Shown here: positions 15,969 to 22,900 of the stretch, piece by piece
How positions within the stretch are numbered: the stretch's first letter is position 1
Layout: every line of letters starts with the position of its first letter
Assembly: GCA_003155465.1 (NCBI GenBank)
Contig: PMCR01000185.1
Span: 9,074-35,356, forward strand
Source: Myxococcales bacterium
GTDB lineage: Bacteria; Myxococcota; Polyangia; Fen-1088
DNA: 26,283 nt
Direction of reading: 5' to 3'
The notes under the pieces: generated by a model
The model's input: the letters and a program-made list of their open reading frames with translations, nothing else
Databases searched by the model: none
Told to the model about the DNA's origin: nothing
Position numbers and translations under genes: made by a program

Positions 15969-16552
15969 ATGCGTGAAGCGCCAGGATGGCGTCCTAAGCT
16001 GCCGGCAACGTTTCAGTTTGTCATTGCGATGATCGCGTGTGCGATCAACGAGCGAATGCAGCGCAAACTGGACTACGCTCAGGAAGAGGTCCGGGTGCTG
16101 AAGGATGTCCTCGCCGCAATCACCGGCAGCGGGCGGATCGTTTTCACCGCCGGGCAGCGTCGGCGCCTGGCGATCGCGGGCAAGGAACTGAGCCCCGACG
16201 AGCGGCGGAGGTACTGCCAGATCGTGAAGCCGGCGACCCTGTTGGCTTGGTTCCGAGAGCTGGGCGCGCGGAAGTACGACAGTTCTCATCGCAAGGTCGG
16301 CCGGCCGCGCAAGGCGCGGGACATTCGGAAGCTGCTGATCGAGATGGCGCTGGCGAACCTGGGCTGGGGCTACACGAAAAGTACTTGATCCACGATCGAG
16401 ACTACCTGGCCAAGCGGTTCCACCAGGGCCTTGGCGGCCAGCTCATCCAGGGCGAGGCTGGCTCCGCGAACGACAACGGGGCGAACGGAGCGATCGTGCG
16501 TCGCTCGCGACTCGGCGGTTTCTTGAACTACTACCATCGGGAGACCGCCTGA
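15969..16552 (+). pseudogene. Transposase/integrase (rve DDE family) with internal deletion and frame change
   Basis: The first frame (15969-16388) encodes the N-terminal helix-turn-helix half of an IS481/IS3-like integrase: NERMQRKLDYAQEEVRVLKD, GQRRRLAIAGKELSPDERR, KPATLLAWFRELGARKYD, VGRPRKARDIRKLL, NLGWGYTK. At about 16378 the sequence jumps into another frame reading KYLIHDRDYLAKRFHQGLGG, then RRSRLGGFLNYYHRE to the stop at 16552. In intact relatives HDRD lies in the middle of the catalytic domain and HQGLG near the end, so two stretches are missing: one between GWGYTK and KYLIHDRD (which removes the first catalytic Asp) and one between HDRDYLA and the HQGLG segment (which removes the last catalytic acidic residue). 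Catalysis is therefore impossible. Confidence 0.78.
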
Positions 16553-16571
16553 GCGGCGACGATAGGTTTTC

Positions 16572-16583
16572 GGACAGCACGGG
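16572..16583 (-). repeat. Right terminal inverted repeat of the insertion sequence
   Basis: GGACAGCACGGG on the plus strand, exact complement of 15899-15910. It lies 52 bp before the start of the acyl-transfer operon. Confidence 0.8.
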
Positions 16584-16598
16584 TAGGACAACCAGGGC

Positions 16599-16629
16599 TT
16601 GCGACAACCGGAGCGGTTCGGTCTATGCT
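16599..16629 (+). promoter_or_regulatory. Candidate promoter of the acyl-transfer operon
   Basis: TTGCGA (16599-16604) and TATGCT (16624-16629) are 19 bp apart, slightly long, with an inverted repeat AACCG-GAG-CGGTT (16606-16618) between them. Transcription from it would begin near the GTG at 16636, giving a nearly leaderless message. Weak evidence, but there is no other room: the insertion sequence ends at 16583. Confidence 0.35.
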
Positions 16630-16635
16630 GCGGCC

Positions 16636-17445
16636 GTGAGCCTCCCGGGCGGCAAGCACCCAGTCAGCGCAGTCACGGCCGAGGTCCATCTCGACAGCGA
16701 ACATGTCCTCGCCTGGCGGACCACGCCGTGGGATGCGGCGGTCTTCGGCCACGTCACCGGCGAGATCCTGTCCATCAGGTACACCGATCCCAGTCGGCTG
16801 GCTGCCCTGCTGGCGCTCTTCTTGGCCGAACGGCGGCGGGCCGGCTTGCGCCTGTGCGTGACCCGGGTGCCCGCCGACGACCGTGAACTGCGCCGCGCCC
16901 TGATGGAATCGGGTTTCGTTCAGGTGGAGACCGCGCTGCGCATGGTCCATGCCCGCGTCGGACGCCTGGTCGCCAAGCCGCCTTTTGCCGACGACCTGAC
17001 GCTCGACGAGCCGGTCCCGGGCGACGAACCGGCGCTGGTCGCCATCGGCCGCGACGCATTTCACTACAGCCGGTTTCACGAGGATCCCTTTGTCGATGTC
17101 AATCTGGCCCGCCTGCGCTACCAGGGCTGGGTCGAGGATCTCTTGCAGCAGAAGACGCCCATGTGGGTGCACCGGGGCGAGGCCGGCGTGGATGCCTTCG
17201 TGGCCTTTGCCCGCGAAGGGAGCGCGGTGGAATTGATCCTGGCCGGCAGCGCCGCGGACAGGGGCTTCCTCACCCCGGGCTTCTTCGCCTCGTTCATGCG
17301 ACGGTTCCGCCAGGAAGGCGTGCGCAGGGCCGCCACCCTGATATCGGCGGCGAACCGGGCCGTGCTCGACATCTACGCCCAGCTCGGGTTCAGGACAGAG
17401 CGGACCTACTTCGGATATCATCTCCACCGCACCGACAAGGAATGA
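16636..17445 (+). CDS. GNAT-family acyltransferase, first gene of acyl operon
   Basis: A 269-residue protein from GTG 16636 with no clear SD. Residues about 25-110 begin with WRTTPWDAAVFG, a variant of the WDSxFFG motif seen at the start of WecD/RffC-type amino-sugar N-acetyltransferases. The segment PADDRELRRALMESGFVQVE is a degenerate acyl-CoA-site helix region. A second GNAT half runs from about 120 to 262: ALVAIGRDAFHYSRFHEDPF, VDAFVAFAREGSAVELILAG, ASFMRRFRQEGVRRAATLIS, and the classic final NRAVLDIYAQLGFRTERTYFGYH. The partners downstream (ACP, reductase, ligase) suggest the acyl donor is an acyl-ACP, not acetyl-CoA, and that the acceptor is an amine such as an amino sugar. Donor and acceptor are inferred from context only. 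Stop is 4 bp before the ACP start. Confidence 0.78.
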   Translation: MSLPGGKHPVSAVTAEVHLDSEHVLAWRTTPWDAAVFGHVTGEILSIRYTDPSRLAALLALFLAERRRAGLRLCVTRVPADDRELRRALMESGFVQVETALRMVHARVGRLVAKPPFADDLTLDEPVPGDEPALVAIGRDAFHYSRFHEDPFVDVNLARLRYQGWVEDLLQQKTPMWVHRGEAGVDAFVAFAREGSAVELILAGSAADRGFLTPGFFASFMRRFRQEGVRRAATLISAANRAVLDIYAQLGFRTERTYFGYHLHRTDKE

Positions 17446-17449
17446 CCCG

Positions 17450-17743
17450 ATGAAGGAAAAAATCCTGCCGATCATCTATGCGGCGCTCAAAGACGCGGGC
17501 GAGGAACTGGGCAAGCCCGAGCTTTCCCGCCCCGGTCCCGAAACCCACCTGTACGGACGCAGCGGCCTCCTCGACAGCCTGGCCCTGGTCAACCTGCTCG
17601 CCGACATCGAGCAGCGCGTGGCTGACGATCTCGGCAAGGCCATCACCCTGGCCGACGAGCGCGCCATGAGCCAAAAACGCTCGCCCTTTGCCACTGCGGG
17701 CACGCTGGCCGACTACATCGAGATCCTGCTGAGCGAGAGTTAG
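17450..17743 (+). CDS. Acyl carrier protein
   Basis: A 97-residue carrier protein. The phosphopantetheine site is Ser43 in GLLDSLALV, with the usual DSL motif and the following helix (NLLADIEQRVADDLG). A second acidic segment (ITLADERAM) and a C-terminal helix (TLADYIEILLSE) complete the four-helix fold. It is longer than AcpP (about 78), mainly by an N-terminal extension around PELSRPGPETHLYG and an insertion AMSQKRSPFATAG before the last helix. These differences suggest a dedicated carrier for a specialised pathway, not fatty-acid synthesis. It starts 4 bp after the GNAT stop and ends 3 bp before the reductase. A separate phosphopantetheinyl transferase must modify it; none is in the window. 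Confidence 0.88.
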   Translation: MKEKILPIIYAALKDAGEELGKPELSRPGPETHLYGRSGLLDSLALVNLLADIEQRVADDLGKAITLADERAMSQKRSPFATAGTLADYIEILLSES

Positions 17744-17746
17744 AAC

Positions 17747-18445
17747 GTGGCACGTGTCTTCGTCATCACCGGCTCCGGCAAGGGCATCGGCCGCGAAATG
17801 GCTTTGTACTACCTCGCGCAGGGGAACGTGGTGGCCGGCTGCAGCCGCAGCGAGCCCTCCATCGCCGAGGCGAACTACACCCACTTCCAGCTTGACGTCG
17901 CCGACGAGAAGGCGGTGGTGGCCATGGTGCACAAGGTGCGCAAGAGCCACGGCGGCATCGACGTTCTTCTGAACAACGCCGGCATCGCGGCCATGAACCA
18001 CCTGGCCACCACCCCGACGCAAACCGTGCAGAGGGTTTTCGCCACCAACGTGCTGGGCAGCTTCATCTTCCTGCGCGAAGTGGCCAAGGTCATGATGCGC
18101 GCCAAGGCGGGACGCATCGTTAACTTCTCTACGGTGGCGGTTCCCCTCAGGCTGGAAGGCGAGGCAGTCTACGGCGCCAGCAAGGCCGCGGTCGAGCACC
18201 TGACCAGGGTGGCGGCGCGCGAGCTGGGGGCAAGCGGCATCACGGTGAACGCGGTGGGGCCGGCCCCGGTCGCGACCGAACTGGTCAAGTCCGTGCCGGC
18301 GGAGAAGATCGACGCTCTCATCGCCCGGCAGGCGGTGCGGCGCTTCGGCACCTTTGCCGACGTGATCCACGTTGTCGATTTCTTCATCGATCCACGCAGC
18401 AGTTTCGTCACCGGCCAGGTGTTGTATCTGGGCGGAGCCGGCTGA
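17747..18445 (+). CDS. Short-chain dehydrogenase/reductase (FabG-like), probably NADP(H)
   Basis: A 232-residue classical SDR starting at GTG 17747. The cofactor motif is TGSGKGIG (8-15), with Lys12 and Arg34 (GCSRSE) favouring NADP(H). NNAG lies at 76-79, the structural Asn at 101 (TNVLG) and YGASK at 142-146. By eye-alignment to FabG the catalytic Ser position falls on Thr129 in NFSTVA, a Ser-to-Thr substitution, although Ser128 is adjacent. The C terminus VLYLGGAG matches the VDGG end of FabG-type reductases. In this operon it most simply reduces a beta-keto (or other keto) acyl group on the carrier protein to a hydroxyacyl group, or oxidises in reverse. No keto-synthase is encoded beside it. 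Confidence 0.88.
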   Translation: MARVFVITGSGKGIGREMALYYLAQGNVVAGCSRSEPSIAEANYTHFQLDVADEKAVVAMVHKVRKSHGGIDVLLNNAGIAAMNHLATTPTQTVQRVFATNVLGSFIFLREVAKVMMRAKAGRIVNFSTVAVPLRLEGEAVYGASKAAVEHLTRVAARELGASGITVNAVGPAPVATELVKSVPAEKIDALIARQAVRRFGTFADVIHVVDFFIDPRSSFVTGQVLYLGGAG

Positions 18446-18458
18446 TCGCGGGAAACCC

Positions 18459-19832
18459 ATGGACTGGCTCATCGACCGGCTGCGCTCGTTCGCCGGCAAA
18501 TCCGCCCTGGCCGAGGGCGGTAGGGTCTACAGCTATGCGGAGCTGGCCGCGCGCATCGAGGCGCACGGCTCATTTCTCACGGCGCGTGGCGTGCAGCCCG
18601 GCCGGGTGGCGGCGCTGGTGGCCGAGTATTCCTTTGACAGCATCGCGCTCTTCTTCGCGCTGGCCCGCAACCGCGACATCGTCGTGCCCGTGACCACCGG
18701 GGTGGGCGGCGATCTCGACCATCGCTTCGCCGAGGCATTCGTCGACGATGTGATCCGGATCGATGACGGCATCTCCATCCAGCCCGGCCCGCCGCGCGCA
18801 GGCGGGACCCACCCGCTGGTCCAGCGGCTGCGCGAGGCTGGACACGCGGGCCTTGTGCTCTTCAGCAGCGGCAGCGTCGGCAAGCCCAAGGCCATGCTGC
18901 ACGACTTCGACAATCTCGCGCAGCACTACCGCGTCCGGCCGGCGCGCGATTCCGTCATCCTAGTCTTCCTGATGTTCGACCACATTGGGGGCATCAACAC
19001 CCTGCTCAACTGTCTGGCCATGGGCGGCCTCATGGTGATTCCCGACAGCCGCGCCCCCGAGCGGGTGTGCAGCCTGATCGAGCAGCACAAGGTGCAGATC
19101 CTCCCCGCCTCTCCCACCTTCCTCAACCTGGTCATCATCAGCGAAGCCTTTCGCCATCACGATCTCTCGTCGCTGCGCCTGGTCACCTACGGCACCGAGC
19201 CCATGCCCGAAAGCCTGCTGCTGCGTTTGTCAGGGGCGTTCCCCGGCGCCAAGTACCTGCAGACCTTCGGCACCAGCGAGACCGGCATCGCCAAGACCAG
19301 CAGCCTGTCCTCTTCCAGTACCCTGATGAAGATCGACGACCCCGATCAGGAGTACCGGATCGTCGACGGCGAGTTGTGGTTGAGGAGCAAGACGCAGATC
19401 CTGGGTTACCTGAACGCGCCCATGGATGGGTTCACCGACGATGGCTGGTTCAAGACCGGCGATCTGGTCGAGACCGCCGCGGACGGATTTCTGCGCATCG
19501 TCGGCAGATGCAAGGAAGTCATCAACGTGGGCGGGCAGAAGGTCATGCCCGGGGAGGTGGAATCCGCGCTGCTCACCGCGCCCGGCGTGCAGGACTGCAT
19601 GGTCTACGGCGAGGCCAACGCCTTGACCGGCCAGACCGTGACCGCTGACGTGGTTCTGGTTGAATCGCGGCCACCGCTGGCGGCCAAGAAGGAGCTGCGG
19701 CTCTTCCTGCGCGGCAAGCTGGATGCCTACAAGCTCCCGACCCGCATCAACGTCGTGGACCGGACGAACTTCAACCAGCGGTTCAAGAAGATCCGGCGCA
19801 AGGATGACGCGCTGCCGAACGGTTCCGGCTGA
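18459..19832 (+). CDS. AMP-forming acyl ligase (ANL superfamily), acyl-ACP loading
   Basis: A 457-residue acyl-activating enzyme. The frame is open from 18372, overlapping the reductase, but ATG 18459 with GGGAAA upstream gives the natural N terminus, 13 bp after the reductase stop. ANL core motifs, in order: LFSSGSVGKPKAML (134-147, phosphate loop), FGTSETG (270-276), WFKTGDL with Asp335, GRCKEVINVGGQKVMPGEVE (349-368), and a C-terminal Lys near 443-444 (RFKKIRRKD). All catalytic elements look present. It is short for the superfamily (usual 500-550), mostly in the N-terminal half. It should adenylate a carboxylic acid and transfer it to the phosphopantetheine of the neighbouring ACP or to CoA. 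Substrate unknown. It is the last gene of the operon. Confidence 0.87.
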   Translation: MDWLIDRLRSFAGKSALAEGGRVYSYAELAARIEAHGSFLTARGVQPGRVAALVAEYSFDSIALFFALARNRDIVVPVTTGVGGDLDHRFAEAFVDDVIRIDDGISIQPGPPRAGGTHPLVQRLREAGHAGLVLFSSGSVGKPKAMLHDFDNLAQHYRVRPARDSVILVFLMFDHIGGINTLLNCLAMGGLMVIPDSRAPERVCSLIEQHKVQILPASPTFLNLVIISEAFRHHDLSSLRLVTYGTEPMPESLLLRLSGAFPGAKYLQTFGTSETGIAKTSSLSSSSTLMKIDDPDQEYRIVDGELWLRSKTQILGYLNAPMDGFTDDGWFKTGDLVETAADGFLRIVGRCKEVINVGGQKVMPGEVESALLTAPGVQDCMVYGEANALTGQTVTADVVLVESRPPLAAKKELRLFLRGKLDAYKLPTRINVVDRTNFNQRFKKIRRKDDALPNGSG

Positions 19833-19842
19833 ATCCTGCAGC

Positions 19843-19862
19843 GGTCATCACCCCCGGTGACC
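19843..19862 (+). terminator. Candidate terminator hairpin after the acyl operon
   Basis: GGTCA (19843-19847) and TGACC (19858-19862) form a short stem, and TCACC/GGTGA offers an alternative pairing in the same place. It lies 11 bp after the ligase stop. No T tract follows, so termination is only suggested. Confidence 0.3.
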
Positions 19863-19969
19863 GAGGCGACACTTCGCCAGCGCAGGCGCTGCAATCTCAC
19901 GCAGCTCCTGCCGCCCTACGTGATTACTTCTTTTCGATTGTGCAGCGGACCACTCCGGTGATAGGCATG

Positions 19970-19990
19970 CCTTTCGATTAAAGAAAGGGG
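19970..19990 (+). promoter_or_regulatory. Hairpin covering the ribosome binding site of the protease gene
   Basis: CCTTTC (19970-19975) pairs with GAAAGG (19983-19988) around a 7-nt loop. The 3' arm contains the SD AAAGGGG (19984-19990), 7 nt before ATG 19998. If formed, the stem would partly hide the SD. A second TTTCGATT lies about 40 bp upstream at 19932. Confidence 0.35.
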
Positions 19991-19997
19991 ATACACG

Positions 19998-22900
19998 ATG
20001 TCGAGACGGCTAGAAGTGGTGTCTATCCTGGTCCTTGGGTTTGGGTCGGTTCTGGCGCTGGGCTGCAACAGCAGTGCCGGAGGGAAGGGCGCTCCCGGCT
20101 CCCAGCTCGATGATGTGCCGTCCACGGCGGTGGGCAAGGGACCAAGCGAAGCCGAGCGTGGCTGGGTGTTGAGTCACCGCAAGGCGGCCGCTCCCCGCTT
20201 GGCTGCTGCGTACCCCGCACGAATTCTGCTCAACAATCAGACCGAGGTCATCACCAAGAAGATGAAGGCGGCCACGGTTGACGCGCCGGGAATCCGTCTG
20301 ATCCACGTGAACGAGCCGGTACCGGACGGATTCGTGGAGGGCCTGGCCGCGGCCGGCTTGGTGGTGCTCGACTACATCCCGAATGGCGCCTACACCGTCT
20401 ACGATTCTGGAAAGCTCCTTCCCAACGCGATTGCCGGGTCGGAAGTCGACTACACCCGCGATTGGGTGGCGAGCGACCGAGTGGAACGCTCCCTTGACCT
20501 GGCGGCTGCCGAACTGGACGTGGCCGTGCTGGTGGTCGACCACGCCGGCAACCAAGACACGCAGTCCCTGATTGCGAGCCGCGCAGTGGCTCGCTACGCG
20601 GGCGTCAGCCACGTGAAGAACGCTCTCGTGCATCGTGTCCGTTTGCCAATCGACACCATCCGCGAGCTGGACAAACGCTCTGACGTCTACTGGATCGAGC
20701 CCTACGTCTTGCCGACACTCAAGGATGAGCGTCAGGGCGTGATCATGGCGGGCAACATCAACGGCAGCGGGGTACCGACCGGGCCTGGGTATCAGAGCTG
20801 GCTGACCGCTCGCGGGCTGACCGCTGCAAAGCTGGGGCGAATCAAGGTCGAGGTGACGGACGAGGGCGCTGACAGCGGTGTGATACCGGTCGGGCACGTT
20901 GACCTCACCGCGGGGATCACGTCCATCACCAACTACACCAGCTCATCTGGCGGATACGACGTCGGTGGTCACGGCACCATCAACCTTGCCATCATCGGCG
21001 GTGTGCCTCCTGATCCCAACGAGGCCGGCGCCCTGGATCCGAACACCTATCTCTATGGGCTGGGAATCGCGCCCGGTGCGCACCTGGGGTCGTCGCGTAT
21101 CTTCAACAATGCCGGGAACTTTGACATCGGGAGCGCCACCCTCACCTCCATGGCTACTGCCGCTCGCACCGGTGGCGCGCTCCTCACCTCCAATAGCTGG
21201 GGAGCGAACACGACCGGCGCCTACAACGTCGAGTGCCAGGAGTACGACGGCATCGTTCGCGATGCGGATCGAAACTCCACCAACGGGCTGCAGCCGCTTG
21301 CCGTCTTCTTCTCGGCGGGCAACTCCGGCCCCGGAGCAACGACCGTGGGGGCGCCAGGCACGGCCAAGAACGTGATCACGGTGGGCGCTTCGGAGAACTA
21401 CCGCATGACCGGCACCGACGGGTGCGGTGTGCTCAACACGGGTGCCGACAATGCCCGTGACCTCATCTACTTCTCCAGTCGAGGCCCCACCAGGGACGGG
21501 CGGCGGAAGCCAGAGATCGTGGCCCCAGGCACGCACATCCAGGGTGCCGCGACCACCTACGGAGGGGCCGACGGCTCCGGTGTGTGCAACCGGTACTGGC
21601 CGGTGGGTCAGACGCGCTATGCATGGTCTTCCGGAACCAGCCATAGCTGCCCGGCCGCGGCCGGCATGGGAGCCCTGGCGCACTCCTGGTATCTGGATAG
21701 CTACGCGGCGGCGCCCTCGCCTGCCATGGTCAAGGCCATTCTGGCTGGCCACTCTGCGGACATGGTCGGGGGCGCCAATGGGTTCGGCGGCTCGCTTGGC
21801 AACGTTCCCGACCAGTTGCAGGGGTGGGGGCGGCTCGACATTTCCCGGCTGGCTGCCGCGACCGCGCGTGTGGTTTCGGATCAGACCACCATCTTGGGCT
21901 CGAACGGCGACACCTTCACCAGCCCCTTGCTCCACGTCCAGGATGCATCACAGCGGGTGAAAATCGTGCTCGCCTGGACCGATGCGCCTGGCGCCACCAC
22001 GGGAAATGCCTATTCGAATGATCTCGACCTCTTGGTCACCGTGGGCTCCACCCAGTATCTGGGCAACGTCTTCAGCGGCGGGGTCTCCGCCACCGGCGGA
22101 TCCTTCGACCGGGTCAACAACCTCGAAGCCGTCCATTTCGATCCCGTGGCCCCGACCACGGTGGTGCCCTCGCTATCCCCGGTTTACTTCACGGTCCAGG
22201 TCATCGCCCACAACCTGGTGGCCGACGGCGTCCCGGGCAACGCGGATCTGACGGATCAGGACTTCGCGCTTTACATCTACAATGCGACTGATCGTCCGGC
22301 TTGCACCACCGCCGCCGACTGCAACGACGGCAATCCCTGCAGTAACGAAATCTGCGACACCGACAACAAGTGCACCTACTCGCTCAAGTGTGAGGACCAC
22401 AGCGCATGCACCACCGATAGCTGCAATCCCGCGACCGGGGCGTGTTCCAACGTTCCGGTGAACTGCAGTGACGACAACGAATGCACCACCGACACCTGCG
22501 ATCCCACGACCGGCTGTGGTCACACCAACGTTTCCGACTGCACGAGCTGCAGCGGCGGCGCTTCCCAGTGCGTGGTCGGCCATTGCGGCGGGCTGCCAAT
22601 TGTCGGGTCCAATGACTTCGAATCGAGCACGCTGGGAGCCGGATACACGACCACCTCTATTCCCTGGACCGTCGTTAACACGGGCGCGCATACTGGCAGC
22701 TACGCGGCTGCTTCGGGTCTAGGTGCGGGCGATCTCGCGGACAGCCAGCAAGCCGACCTGATGGCCACCGTGGTCCTGACCACCGCGGGAAGCGTGAGTT
22801 TCTGGCACCGTGAGGACACCGAGTACACCTACGACTACCTCAGATTCTTCACGGATGGGGTCCAGCGGAATTCCTGGTCCGGAACGAATGGCTGGGCACA

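Larger units (their letters stand above)
15899..16583 (+). mobile_element. Deletion derivative of a DDE insertion sequence with intact ends
   Basis: A 685-bp element bounded by perfect 12-bp inverted repeats, CCCGTGCTGTCC at 15899-15910 and its complement at 16572-16583, with GAAA matching further inside after a 1-nt offset. The interior holds a transposase with a large in-phase loss and a frame change (15969-16552). Full-length relatives should be about 1.2-1.4 kb given the missing transposase core. No clear target-site duplication flanks the repeats. It could be mobilised by a related transposase in trans, but not by itself. Confidence 0.8.
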
